A stretch of DNA of 64,000 nt from Kappaphycus alvarezii (Eukaryota; Rhodophyta; Florideophyceae; Gigartinales; Solieriaceae): NCBI GenBank assembly GCA_002205965.3, contig NADL03000689.1:1-64000 (forward strand), written 5' to 3'. Shown here piece by piece: positions 13,329-23,327 of this stretch. The notes below the pieces were generated by a model. It worked only from the letters and a program-made list of their open reading frames with translations. It did no database searches and was not told the origin of the DNA. Made by a program: the position numbers and the translations under genes. The stretch's first letter is position 1; each line of letters starts with the position of its first letter.

Positions 13329-13704
13329 GTTCTTGGGTGCCGTCTGTAGTGCCCTCTGATCGCTTTCTTCCGTATTATTAACCTAAGAGGCGTGAAAAGC
13401 GGCTCGTTCTGCCTCCTTTCCTTCCCCATTACACTCTCCACTCTCTATTTATCCTCAGAAATCCGGCACATAGGTTTCCTTGCTCAGGATTGCCAACATT
13501 AACTCATGCTCAGTATCAGATCCACTATCACTGCCACCGGACCCCTAATACGATGACGCAGGAAAATTCTCGTCGTCCTATTCGTCGAGGGGTTTGAAAT
13601 ACTTTCTGTCAGTTCGCGTCCTACCGATCACGGGAGGCTCGCTGAGTAGCAGTAAAATTATATCCCTCTTCTCACCCGCCATCGTGATCTGTTGACGTCC
13701 TTAG

Positions 13705-14298
13705 TCAAGGTTTGAATGCAGATAATCCAGCCCGCAGATAATTCAGTGTCGTACTTCCGACAATTGCATCAAACGGGGCGTAACACAACATCAAGAAAGT
13801 CAACAGCACGAGCAACGATCCGCAAGATGCTGAGACCTCTTCCAAGCAAACGAAGACGTGGAAAATCGTCCCGCCTACGATGGAGACTTGATGATCTGTA
13901 GCCTTCGGGGCTAATGTAAAATTTTCGCAAAAATTCCATGGCAAGACTGGAACAGCTCCCGTGTCCATTAGGGCATGTGTCTCCGTGTCGTACACCATTA
14001 CCGCGTAGACCTTCAACCGACGAGTGCCATCCAACAGGTTAAATAGGAAGGCTTGAGTCACCAGGAAAGTCTTGACAACCAATCTTTGGAGTTGTTTTCT
14101 TGATTCGTCAACATCAGCGCAAAAAAGCTGCCCCAATTTCATCCCTCTAGGGGCAGATACAAGGTTTGCAACCAGATTATGCTTTCCGACGTGATTTTGC
14201 AAGCTTTCTGATGCATTCTTGGTTCTCTGGGCCTTTCTCTTCTTCTTACCCAACGTTGTAACAACCAAAGGTGGACGAACAGTCGGTGCCTTGCTCAT
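13705..14298 (-). CDS. gypsy-1 aspartic protease and upstream linker
   Basis: A 197-codon frame with ALMDTGAVPVLP near residue 112, the D-T-G active site of a retropepsin, and IVGSTTLNYL further on, the second protease landmark. The N-terminal third (KAPTVRPP, VGKHNLVANLV, MKLGQLFC) aligns with 21871-22281 of gypsy-2. The enzyme would cleave the gag-pol polyprotein. The element is truncated, so this is a relic with one surviving frame. Confidence 0.65.
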   Translation of the reverse strand: MSKAPTVRPPLVVTTLGKKKRKAQRTKNASESLQNHVGKHNLVANLVSAPRGMKLGQLFCADVDESRKQLQRLVVKTFLVTQAFLFNLLDGTRRLKVYAVMVYDTETHALMDTGAVPVLPWNFCENFTLAPKATDHQVSIVGGTIFHVFVCLEEVSASCGSLLVLLTFLMLCYAPFDAIVGSTTLNYLRAGLSAFKP

Positions 14299-14436
14299 AA
14301 AGGGCGTCGAGGTATATTATGTTGTCCCTCTTTTGTTTTGGTAGGGCCTGGCCTTTAGCATTTCTCTTGGCTTGGCCACTAAATTAATGTTATGAGACTT
14401 ACGACCGATTCACATGGACTCTTTGTCTTCCTTTTC

Positions 14437-15317
14437 TTAACTTGAGCTCTTTTCCGGACTCGATCCGAGCCGCTGCAAGCCAGAGTTGACGATCGCCCAT
14501 GTTCTGCCCCTTGGTCCAGCAATATTACTCAGAATGGCGACATCGCCCACAAAAACTACACAGAGTGTTCCTTTGGGTATCTTGTGGACATTGGATTGCG
14601 CGATGACCCTTATGTCTCCAATAACTGCAATTGAAGTCATCATCGAGAGGCGCCGCCGTCCCGGACATGTACATCTGTGTCTCCACAACGATGGTTCGGC
14701 AAACTGCCCAGCGAGCTGGTTCGCTTTATTTTCGAGCCTTTTTTGTTCTTCTCGGCAACATCTTGCCGCTATAGAATCTCCTACAGCGTCTTTCCTGTCA
14801 AGACTGTCTGAAGTATTAAAAACTCTTCTATCGCCTTGTCTAGTTCATTATAGTCTGAGGGGCCCGATATATCACGAAGTGCATCAACTCCGGTTGTTCT
14901 GCCACATTTGTCTGGGTCAACCCGAACGACGCCGCATCAATGAGTCTCCCTCTTGCATAATGCGTCAAATTTTGCTTGTGAGCCGTCTTACTCCTCTAAT
15001 TTCAATCCGGAGACCACATATTCGCCAATTTCTTCCTCTTGATAGATCTTCTTCGGAAATTCGACGAGACACTTTTTTTTCACTATATCATACTTCTGGA
15101 TCTCCTCTTTTAGGGTTCTATCCTCTTATTACCATTCAAATGCCTTACCGTCCAGATGGAAAAGACCCTGGAGGGCCATCTTGGTATCGTTTTTGCCAAG
15201 CTTCGCGACATTTTCGTACGCAAAAACGAAGCGCGAAACATCGGAAAATGCGGATCCTTCAAAGAGACATGGAGGATTTTCGTTGTTTATGACGCTATAC
15301 TTTATGTAAAATACCAT
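14437..15317 (-). pseudogene. gypsy-1 gag remnant
   Basis: Minus-strand pieces: 15317-15129 corresponds to the gag start of gypsy-2 (FEGSAFSDVSRFVFAYENV against FDDFPSSDVARFLFTYDNV at about 22.95 kb). 14688-14437 covers a zinc-knuckle-like stretch read in shifting frames (GHRAIQCP). Several frameshifts. The 268-codon plus-strand open frame over the same bases is a shadow. Confidence 0.5.
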
Positions 15318-15589
15318 AAAATTCTTGTGTTTTTACCTCCTTCCTAGTTCAAGCGTAACTTCCGCCGTTCTCTACGCTAACTATAAGCTTCCACGCCTTG
15401 CTTTTGTATACCACTAATTTAATTGCTGCATACAGTATCGAACAGTCTTGGGCATCTCACTGTGACACATTTCCCGCCGACAGTGACCAAATGGACCAAT
15501 GATGATATTTACATACCTGTGAAAATCGAGAGGGTGCGTTCAATGACCCACGGATAGGCTAAGAGACCACTTAGTGTAACTTTGTCCAT

Positions 15590-15860
15590 GTTTCGATGGC
15601 AAGAAAACGGTACGAATCGCGAATAAACGTCATTGTCGGTCATATCGTCCATTCAACCGGTCTGGACTGCCATGTTGAAAATCCGCTACTGGTGCCAGAC
15701 ACTAAGTTAAGACCCACTGACATCCTAGTGGAGCCAACGTCAGCTCCCCACGGCATTGCGAAGCGCCCCATCGCCTGAGACGTCACTTTCGTATCACTGT
15801 TCGATTTCGACGCACTGTCAAGAGCTACCAGAGCAGTGGGAGGTGCTCTTTCAGTTTTTT
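15590..15860 (+). pseudogene. LINE C-terminal domain fragment
   Basis: The plus frame reads STGLDCHVENPLL, then LRPTDILVEP, and after one TGA codon DVTFVSLFDFDALSRA. This order (aGl..E, RPaDilv, then DVTfv) is the C-terminal signature of many non-LTR retrotransposon polyproteins. The same DVTFV motif occurs in the LINE at 61.3 kb. One in-frame stop near 15777 and truncation at both ends make it a relic. The 15341-15590 stretch before it shows nothing. Confidence 0.4.
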
Positions 15861-15947
15861 AAGAAAATCCAGTCATCTACGGCTATCCGCTGAATGAGTG
15901 GGTGGATAGCAACAGAGAAAATCAGCATGCTAATTTCTACAGTACCG

Positions 15948-16330
15948 TCGTCCGAAGAACTACTTTTAGCACTTCTTTCTAAACACAGATTTCTTTTACC
16001 GCAGCGCATTTATTTTCCCTCCGCATTAGTTCATGAGTGTAGAATGCTGATCAAAAAAATATTTGAAGATTGTTGACCTCATGTAAAGCTAGAGCAATTT
16101 CACCTCACCAGCTTCCGCTCTTCGCAAGAAGTTGTGAAAACGACTTCTTCTTGGAAGGGGATGTAGTTAGTATTATCCCGGGGGGGATTCACAAACGAGG
16201 TCACATTTACAGTAGCAATTACTGTACTTTATGTTAACATAAAAAATATTTTTTGCAATAAAACTTTCGGGCTTCCAAAAAATTTACCTTTCCACAATGT
16301 AACGGAAACTGTTCTCACATGAGGACATAG
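15948..16330 (-). mobile_element. MITE copy 1 (CATATG-palindrome family), degenerate
   Basis: Reverse-complement homology to 26160-26560 over nearly its whole length, for example CCAGCTTCCGCTCTTCGCAA at about 16110 and GCATTAGTTCATGAGTGTAG at about 16023. The terminal palindromes are eroded (CTCACATGAG near 16312). It holds one unit of the TACAGTA...TACTGTA hairpin (16208-16226), where copy 2 has two. It abuts the gypsy-2 LTR. Confidence 0.75.
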
Positions 16331-16334
16331 TATG

Positions 16335-16602
16335 TGAAATGCTTATTTTCTGTTTACTTTCCTTTTCTTTTTTGCCCAAGTTGAACCCACCTTCCCTTCC
16401 CGTGGGCTCCAAAAGCCCTCCCATAATCTTATAGGAGCGGTCGTTCCGGGTTTTCTACACGTGTAACTACGCGTGTAAAATTTACACTATACGAGCCAGC
16501 TTCCTGCTCTTCCAGTGTACTGTGGCACTGTATTCTGTACTAGCAAACCGGTCCAATCAAAAATCGACTCTGAAAGTCCCGCGACACTAAACTCGCGCGA
16601 AA
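16335..16602 (-). repeat. gypsy-2 3' LTR (diverged)
   Basis: Matches 23042-23254 in the same orientation: TGAAATGCTT..TTTCTGTTTACTTTC at one edge, a TATAAGA-type TATA box on the minus strand near 16430, and CGCGCGA at the other edge. The two copies differ by many substitutions and an indel of about 50 bp, so the insertion is old. It lies downstream of the integrase as expected. Confidence 0.65.
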
Positions 16603-16813
16603 CGCCCCCCCGGTCATTGTGGGCCAGAGGCGCACAGTGACTAAAACATAAGGGACTCCAGCTCAACGGACTCCTGCTCCCACCCCTCTCAAATAGGAGG
16701 ATCTCTCATCAACGGCCTCCCCGTCCATCCCACTCCCAAATAAACACCTTTAATCCTCCTATCAACCCCAGTTGACACTCAACTTCTTAACCTCCGTTGG
16801 ATAAACACCCGAG

Positions 16814-16903
16814 GTGCTGAAAAACAGCCGTTATACGCCCTACGTGTTGCAACTTCCTCTAAAGAACGATGTAAGTGCTGATAAACAGCCGTTACACGCC
16901 CTA
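16814..16903 (+). repeat. two imperfect 29 bp direct repeats
   Basis: A 29 bp unit starting GTGCTGAAAAACAGCCGTTA occurs at 16814-16842 and again at 16875-16903 with three differences, giving a 61 bp period. It lies just 5' of the CT-rich triple repeat. Confidence 0.7.
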
Positions 16904-16930
16904 AGGTCCTACCATCAACTTGCTCTCCTA

Positions 16931-17078
16931 TCTCAGCATCTTCAACCGCCCAAAATCTATTTGAAACTCCTTTTACATTTCTCCAAATCTTCAACCACTC
17001 AAAACTCATTCAAATCCCCTTTTTCCTCTCTCCAAATCTTCAACCACTCAAAACTTAATCACAAACTCTTTCACTTTC
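16931..17078 (+). repeat. CT-rich ~49 bp tandem triplication ahead of an ATG
   Basis: Three head-to-tail copies: 16931-16980 (most diverged), 16981-17029 and 17030-17078. The shared core is CTCCAAATCTTCAACCACTC followed by AAAACT and a pyrimidine run. The last copy ends 11 bases before an ATG at 17090. The layout resembles a pyrimidine-rich promoter or 5' leader rather than coding sequence. Confidence 0.7.
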
Positions 17079-17089
17079 TCCCCCTAAAA

Positions 17090-17474
17090 ATGGCTCAAAC
17101 AATGCAACTCGCTACTTTGAGCAATGGCGGCCGTGCCCCTCGGAATAACATTGCCATTGCGGCAGTCGCGGGTCGCCAGCGGCGCAAAGGGATTTCTTCG
17201 AGTAGCAATGGCGAATCTCATGCGTCTGTTGCCGGAACGTTCATACATCAAGAAGTTGTTCTTCATCTGTAGGGGGGAGCGGAACCACTTCGTCATTCAC
17301 ATTGATTCTTGTGGAATCCATCCGTACCGTATTTCGTGTCAGGCGTTCCTCGACCTCTTCGAAACTCACATTATAGAATATGTAACTAACTGCGTCGGTG
17401 AAGAAGTCACGCGTGAGGACGCCTTCCAACTCAGTTTCACAGAATCTAAGCCACGATCGGCGAATTTACGATGA
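17090..17474 (+). CDS. unassigned ORF pair inside gypsy-2, antisense to it
   Basis: The first ATG after the CT-rich repeats (17090) opens a 60-codon frame ending TAG at 17270. An overlapping 116-codon frame (17124-17474) continues with better protein character (LPERSYIKKLFFICRGE, FLDLFETHIIEYVTN). One frameshift could join them. I do not recognise either. They are antisense to gypsy-2, between its integrase and 3' LTR, so they may be an antisense ORF of the element, a captured host exon, or chance. The remaining stretch to 17972 shows nothing firm. Confidence 0.25.
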
Positions 17475-17972
17475 GGTCCAAGCAGAAGCTTGGATCATTA
17501 GTACGGTCCGATGGGACGACGGCTCCCAAACTTATAGAGCTGTAGACTGGGAAAATGGAAAATAACACTCTGTTTTGCTCTACAATGTCGCGTTATCCGA
17601 TCCCCAAGAGCCAGACTGTTATTCTATCCCTCGTCAGACCAGGTTCTCCTTGGGGTGTGAAGGTCGACTCAGCGTTGTGTCTAGCTTTCACAGGTGGTGC
17701 TCGCGACTGCTGGAAAGCACAGCTAGCTGCATTCTGTTCGTAGCTCACTGACGGTCTGGAAATGCCGCCAGAGTATGAGAGATAACCAGGAAGGCAGAAG
17801 CGGCGCTCCCTAACTACTCAAGACTCAAGACTTCACCGGCAACTATTACAATTTCTCTCCGTGCTTCCTTAGTACTTGGCTTTCTATCATGAATAAATTT
17901 CCAGCATTGCTCTTCAATCTACTTGCTTCTTGTTTCTTCTTCTCTTGCTCCGTTTAAATCCTTGCTTTTTCC

Positions 17973-18338
17973 CTAATTGAGTAAATGAGTAGGTCTCGTC
18001 TTATAGTAGAAAATCCGACGCGCATGGATTGCTTTCCTTGTGACGCGACCGGTAGAGGGCCACAACTCGTAGCGTGAGTGATTCGCCTTGTTCATCCGGC
18101 GCGGTTCACAGAAATATGAATCGAAGGCCGGCCACATGCGCCCTTTATTGAAGGCCGCACCGTGCGCCGCCAACACTTCGACTCCAACTTCGAACTCCCA
18201 GACGCTCCCGTTGGCCTTGCAGGGTGCTCCAGATTTCTCTACTACACTATCCCGCGTTTTAGAATCGGCTAAGGTCTCGATAATCCGATGATAGTGACCT
18301 GCGTCACTTGTAAATGCTATTGAATCACTGCTCAGCAT
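17973..18338 (-). pseudogene. gypsy-2 integrase C-terminal domain
   Basis: The frame contains FEVGVEVLAAHGAAF, WPAFDSYFCEPRRM, SRYEL and GRVTRKAIHARRI. This matches the C-terminal DNA-binding part of gypsy integrases, where a small barrel (VGD.VLV ... F.GP..V) follows the catalytic core. The G-P of the usual GP motif is E-P here. It follows the core at 18386-18853. Confidence 0.6.
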
Positions 18339-18385
18339 CAGCGAATTAATTCAATACATCATTCAGAATGGGGAAGAGGCGTCGC

Positions 18386-18853
18386 TTAAGTCGCGTTTGC
18401 GGTAATTATATTGGAATCTAGGTAGGGCTTCTGCCCATTCTGCCCCACCGCGTGCGATCGACTTTTTTTTGCGCGTGCTTGATAGCTCCCACCGTTCGCT
18501 CCGCAAGATCGTTTGCAGTCGGCGCGTAAGCAAGTACCGCCTTCCACTCGACTCCCTTCTCTTTTATGTACCTTCTGTACCGATCCCGCCATGAACACAG
18601 TCGGGTGATCCGAGAAAATTTTCTTTGGAGGTCCAGATGGTGATATTATCTCTTTTCCGAAGAACTTCATCACCGTGTCGGTAGTAGAATCCGTAGTGGT
18701 CCAAGCTATGGAACACCCCGTCATATATTCCTCAGCGATCAGAATAAATGTTTTTCCAGTCTTCCAGGTCTTGTATGGTACAGCGAAGTACATCGAAAAG
18801 GTCTCAGAGAGTCCAGTAACGGGAGTGCTCAGACTTGATTGATATGGCTGCAA
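18386..18853 (-). pseudogene. gypsy-2 integrase catalytic core
   Basis: A 155-codon frame. FILIAEEYMTGCSIAW corresponds to the first catalytic strand (usually VDRxTG), with Glu in place of the first Asp. KKIFSDHPTVFMAGS is the second Asp region. The region of the final Glu (about residue 120 on) is frameshifted. The core normally joins cDNA to host DNA; this copy should be inactive. Confidence 0.65.
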
Positions 18854-18883
18854 CCTTTTCGCATGCTGACACCCATCACAGCC

Positions 18884-19225
18884 CTATACATAGTCAGTGA
18901 CGTCACGGTACACACTGGGCCACCAAAATCGATCTCGCACGAACTTTCTTGTCGAGCTGACGTCCCAGTGGCCAATATCATCGCAAAAGGTGTTCATTAT
19001 CTCCGAGCGTTGACCAATCGGAGGCACGACACGAAGTCCGTCATTCTCGCGACGAAAGAGGGTTTCGATCCACAACATGAAACTCTTTGCACTACGTTTG
19101 ACTGAGACCTTCTTCATAGGGTCAGACTGTCGAACTCTCTCTCCGGCTAAGAGCCACGCTACGTCTAGCGACTGCGGTTGCCTGCCGTCCAACTTTGGGT
19201 ATGCCCAATCCACTGTCGCTATCAA
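18884..19225 (-). pseudogene. gypsy-2 integrase zinc-binding domain
   Basis: Contains GHWDVSSTRKFVRDRFWWPS, the H2C2 integrase zinc-binding pattern (GH.G...T.....R.FWWP), followed by YRDVTDYV. The expected Cys pair lies just past the frame end on the minus strand (GCDGCQH near 18870). The N-terminal part links to RNase H. Confidence 0.65.
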
Positions 19226-19728
19226 TCATTCTGTTATGTTCTCATCGTTTCTTCTTTCCTCCTTGTTAGGTCTTCGTGAGAAATAATCGGCCGACCAATT
19301 CGCCAGGCCGGGACGATATCTTCTCTCAAAGTCGTTTTCCGCCATCAAGTTTATCCAGCTTGCCAACCGTCCGTGATCATATTTTTTTTTGAACGCTGTT
19401 TTTAAGTGCTTGATAGTCCGCATAGACGAAGACAGGCTTATCAGGTAGAATTTACGCTTGGAACTTCTTAAGAGTGAAAACCACGACAAGTGCCTCTCGT
19501 TAGCTTGTAAATTAGCGACGCTCCTGGTCTGTCATCGTTCATGAAGCGAGCTGAACGGGATAAAATTTCCCATCTTCTTTCTCTTGCCAGAGAACTACCC
19601 CTGGGGCTGCCGAAGAGGCGTCTGTTGCCGCTGAGAAAGTAGAAATCAAGTCCGAAAACGCCAGTACTGTAGAAGCAGTCAGTTTCTCCTTCCATTATTT
19701 GAGAGCCTCCTGCATCTCTAGTGTCCAT
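19226..19728 (-). pseudogene. gypsy-2 RNase H
   Basis: Two overlapping frames. 19728-19468 carries the start of the RNase H fold in degenerate form; 19489-19226 has FKKKYDHGRLASWINLMAEN and RYRPGLANWSADYFSRRP, the end of gypsy RNase H domains (..GR..RW...L.....I.YRPG..N..AD.LSR). Frameshift between the two. Confidence 0.65.
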
Positions 19729-20009
19729 TCAAAAGTCATCCTAGCAGAAGTCGCCACATGTAACACTACGGTAAATCCCATTATGATCCGTTGATAGTAC
19801 CTAGAGCCTTAGAAAACTCCTGAGTTCGGTCACGTTTTCCGGCACCGGGGGTTCCAAAATATTTTTGATCTTGTAGGGATCCTCCCTCACACCGCTTGAA
19901 TTAACGATATGACCAAGTAATTTCACTTCCAACTGAGCAAAGCTGCACTTGGTTATTTTCAACTTCAGCTTCGATTATTTGATCCTCCTGAATACCTCCT
20001 TTAAATGAG

Positions 20010-20486
20010 CTATATGTGATCCCCCAACGTCATCGAGAAGATTACAATGTCTTTCACATAAACCATAGAAAAAGTAAGCCCGCGAAGGACCTCTCCCATT
20101 ATCCTTTGAAATATTGCTGGAGCGTTACTGAGTCCAAAAATCATTACCTCTAAATTTTGCGTTCGATATAGAGCGACAAACGTCGTCTTTTCCACAACAT
20201 TTTCAGCCATCCTAAACTTCCAGTATCCTGCATAATGTTCCAACGTTGTGAAGAACTCTGCACCAGAAAGTTTTTCGAACATTTCTTCTATTTTCGGTAA
20301 CCGCCAGTGATCTGGCTTCACAAGTTTGTTCAACTGACGGTAGTCAACGCAGAGCCGGTGCTTTCCGTCTTTCTTCGTGGCTATCACTACCGGAAAGAAC
20401 CCGGCGGACCTTGACGGCGTAATAACTCCATACTCCAATAATTTCTTCACCTCTTTCCTTAATAATTCTTTATGCCTCAGCGGCAT
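20010..20486 (-). pseudogene. gypsy-2 reverse transcriptase
   Basis: A 158-codon frame with the core RT motifs in order: MPLRHKELLRKEVKKLLEYG, ATKKDGKHRLCVDYRQLNKL, motif A as FFTLEHYAGYWKFRM (the catalytic Asp is replaced by Glu), FGLSNAPAIFQRIM, and MVYVKDIVIFS (YxDD box as YVKD, first Asp replaced by Lys). Two catalytic Asp are lost, so it is inactive. It copies element RNA in live relatives. Confidence 0.8.
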
Positions 20487-21066
20487 TCAGTGGGCTTTCG
20501 AATGTATCGGAGTCTCACCTTTCAGCTCTAAATAATGCACCACCGGCACATTAGCAGGCTCCAGATCGTGAATATCCCAAGGTGTGACATCCGAATCCTT
20601 GAGAGCTTTCTCTAACTCCTTCTGATTCTTCTCTTCGAGGTGGTCCAGCTTCGAGGCCAATAGAGCCGAACGGTCCACCTCCACATTTACCTTAACTTCA
20701 GTCTCCGCCGAACGAGGTAGATCAGGCCCGTACGATTCCTTATTAATAGAGGCTAAGACAAGGTCTTGTTCAGTATTCGATCCGCCATCGCTTTCGCTAG
20801 ACGAACGAGAAAGGGCGGAGAGTTTCCTCATCGTCCAAACCCTGGGGAGACGTAAAACCCTTGCTTTCCGTCTGAGCCCCACTGATTCTGGACGGCTCAA
20901 TGACGAGCGGTAACACAACCTCTGCTTCTCCTATAACCAAAGTGACGTGTTGTAGTGCATAATTGACGCTCGTCTGGAGGGCTTCGAGAGTCTGATTTCC
21001 AATAATAACGTCGAAAGGGGCATTGATAACCACAAGGAACTCTAGGTGCACGATCATTGATGTGAG
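20487..21066 (-). pseudogene. gypsy-2 protease C-terminal half and PR-RT linker
   Basis: Frame 21057-20797 has FLVVINAPFDVIIGNQTLEA, the second half of the retropepsin (APFD.IIG..TL), matching the same piece in gypsy-1. It then runs into an acidic linker (20918-20487) with DIHDLEPANVPVVHYLE, also matching gypsy-1 (THDLEPAKFPVLQSFE). The N-terminal half of the protease lies beyond the 503 bp insertion at 21069-21571. Confidence 0.65.
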
Positions 21067-21068
21067 TA

Positions 21069-21571
21069 GTTAAGCGCACACGAGCAGCTCAAGGTAGAAC
21101 TGTGGTTGAAACTTTGGTTGAGGCTCGCTGGGTAAAGCCGGCCGCTCCAAACCAGGGTTTATATAGAACTGAAGATAGCTACAAACTAAAGGAAAATGCA
21201 GTCTAACAGTAGCGAACTCAAAGGTATTCCCGTAAAACAGCCCTCACGGTATCTTAAGTAGCGCTTTCAGAATTGTAGTCGGCACGAGTGACAAACTCTG
21301 ACAAGATGTAAGAAGTACATTGGTCCAGGTGGCATTGGATAGCAAGACGAATTTTGATTGGTAAAGTAATGATATAATATCCCAGTGTGCAACTCGCCCG
21401 TAAATATTCCAAGTGTACCAATGAGGTGAAAGGCTGTGTTCAGAACTGTAAGGAAAATTTAATGACAGTAAAGTGCCTAGTAGCCCTGGAGGCAAGGTTA
21501 CCAGTGGTTTGAATCTACAGTACAGTAGATGCGGTGAATTCGTGTAAAGCTTTAACGTCTGTGAAGTGAAA
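21069..21571. mobile_element. 503 bp TA-flanked repeat, copy 1, inside the gypsy-2 protease
   Basis: Interspersed repeat with a second copy at 40279-40786 (same orientation, about 80-85% identity by eye). Both copies are bordered by TA on each side (21067-21068 and 21572-21573). Removing the element and one TA restores the gypsy-2 frame, reading GSNFVLTSMIV, which matches gypsy-1 (GSLLVLLTFL). No coding frame of note and no obvious terminal inverted repeat. Confidence 0.8.
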
Positions 21572-21572
21572 T

Positions 21573-21870
21573 ACAAAATTTGACCCGTAAGACACCGGCA
21601 CTCCTCTGAGGCAACCAAGAGCCCCAACGGGAGCTCCGTCTGCTACCATTACCTGACGATCGGTTTCTGTCGGGGTTAGGGCAAGCTTTTGGCAGAGGTC
21701 CTAAGAGATCAGGCTAAAAGCTGCACCCTTCTCCAACAGAGCATGAGTCTCCGTTCCATATAACTTCACAACTACTACCTTGAGTCGGCGTGGACCTCCT
21801 GAAGAGTTAACTATTGATGCCTATGTAGCCGGTAGCTCTTGAATAACAACCTCCATGAAAACTTTCTGGC
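21573..21870 (-). pseudogene. gypsy-2 protease N-terminal half
   Basis: Minus frames include ETDRQVMVADGAPVGALG and GVPVSYGSNFV, which align with ATDHQVSIVGG and SASCGSLLV of gypsy-1. The active-site region, equivalent to ALMDTGA of gypsy-1, falls around 21745 and is degenerate. Confidence 0.55.
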
Positions 21871-23030
21871 CTACTCGGCATCCCTGCACAATATTTGCCC
21901 GAATTTCATCCCTATGGCAGCGGTAACCACTTCAGCGATCAAGTTATACTTTCCTACATGATACTGGAGTCCACCGGATTTCTTCTTCGACTTGCTGTTT
22001 CCTCTCTTAGTCTTCTTCCTTGGGACTGGAGCCATCATCGGCGGACGATTAGCAGGGGCCTTGTTCAAGAAGACATCAATATTCATCAAGTTTTCCCTCC
22101 TCTGTTTTTGGAGGGCCTGCCCATCTGCACTGCTCTCCATGGCGGCAACGAAATACTTTTTGCGATATTTCTGAACAACAGCGACTTTGTCATCTTCCTT
22201 TGGCTTTCGAATGGCCCCTTCTCCCAAACATCGTGCAACGGGTGTCTCTATGCGGATTATACGGCCAATGGCTTGTCCCATGGCCTTTCTGATTGCAATA
22301 GCTGCAAAAATAATCCGTTTTTATCTTCATTAGAGGCTTCATTTCGTCGAAGCGTTTCTTCACGAGCGACGATAGTTCAAGGAATTGGTCGGCCAGCTTA
22401 TTCACCTTGTTTTCTAGATGCTGAGAACCACGAGCATCTGGACTTTGGAGGCCAGATGCTCGTGGCATTCCACCCGATGAGACTCCTTGACTTTCTTCAC
22501 CAAAGAAAGTCCTATGTCTACTTACGAAGTCCGTGATTGTCTTCCTGAGACTCTTCTTGTCCGTAGGAGCTCCAAACATAACAAATGCGTCATGTCTTGA
22601 TTTTCTGCCTCTGCTTTCCGAAGCAGGCCAAAAGATGCGGTGCCGTTGAATCCAACTCTCTTTTATAGAGCGTCCAACCGCTAGAGGGAGTCTGTTAAGT
22701 CCTTCGGGACCAACGTAGCGTTAACAGCCTTCGGTACTTTTCCTTCTGGCTTTGGAGTCTTCCCGAACTCCTCGATGAGCTTGGCCTTAGCGGTCAAATA
22801 GTCCTTCGCCTGCTCCTTCAACGCTCCATCTCTCGTCAGATCCTTGTAGTAACGCTCAAACGCTGCGACCCAAAGGTGGCAGAGGATCTCGAGCGCCTTC
22901 TCCTGTCGCTTTACCTGTGCATAACTACATTATCGTACGTGAACAGGAAGCGCGCGACGTCGGAAGAAGGGAAATCGTCAAAGGAAACGTGGTGTCTCGG
23001 GAAACCGTTTACGTTCGTAGTCGACTTTGG
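21871..23030 (-). pseudogene. gypsy-2 gag with zinc knuckle
   Basis: Starts near 23030 just inside the LTR (FDDFPSSDVARFLFTYDNV). It continues after a frameshift with ALEILCHLWVAAFERYYKDL and ends with a nucleocapsid part: CSYCNQKGHGTSHW resembles a CX2CX4HX4C knuckle with the last Cys missing, followed by a basic tail. 22281-21871 (NKAPANRPP, VGKYNLIAEVV) leads into the protease. Gag coats the element RNA. Confidence 0.6.
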
Positions 23031-23041
23031 ATGCGGTACTA

Positions 23042-23254
23042 TGAAATGCTTGTTTTCTGTTTACTTTCTTTTTCTTTTTCAGACAAGCGGAATCTACCTC
23101 CCCTTCCCCCGGATTCCGGCAGCCCTCTCGTCCTCTTATAAGGACGGTCGGTCCGGGGGTTCTACGCGTGTACAGTTCTCTTACAGTGGTACGAGCGAAC
23201 CGGTCCAATCATAGAGCGACGCTGGGAGTCGCACGACACCAAACTCGCGCGACA
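23042..23254 (-). repeat. gypsy-2 5' LTR (diverged)
   Basis: Partner of 16335-16602. On the minus strand it begins TGTCGCGCGAG, has a TTATAAGAGG TATA box near 23140, and ends AAGCATTTCA. The gag coding region starts just downstream. Confidence 0.65.
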
Positions 23255-23327
23255 TTGCGCCTCCTACGAAAACAGTGCTATGACGGGTAGCCAGTAAGAG
23301 GATTACCTTGCTGGGTGCCCTGTGCGC

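Larger units (their letters stand above)
12713..15340 (-). mobile_element. gypsy-1: truncated Ty3/gypsy element
   Basis: Minus strand: gag with a zinc-knuckle region (about 15317-14437), aspartic protease (14298-13705), then RT (13328-12877). The RT breaks off near 12.7 kb and there is no RNase H, integrase or downstream LTR. Its proteins align by eye with those of gypsy-2 at 16.3-23.3 kb, so the two are diverged members of one family. Bases just above 15318 weakly resemble the gypsy-2 LTR edge. Confidence 0.75.
16335..23254 (-). mobile_element. gypsy-2: near full-length Ty3/gypsy element
   Basis: Minus strand order: LTR (23254-23042), gag, protease, RT, RNase H, integrase zinc-binding domain, integrase core, integrase C-terminal domain, LTR (16602-16335). 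The order PR-RT-RH-IN defines Ty3/gypsy. The coding region is broken by frameshifts and stops and by a 503 bp insertion at 21069-21571. Between the integrase end and the 3' LTR lies an extra ~1.3 kb holding plus-strand open frames. Confidence 0.8.

Noticed and set aside
14486-15292. 268-codon plus-strand open frame
   Set aside because: It lies opposite the gypsy-1 gag region, has no motif, and its strand conflicts with the recognisable gag pieces; treated as a shadow.
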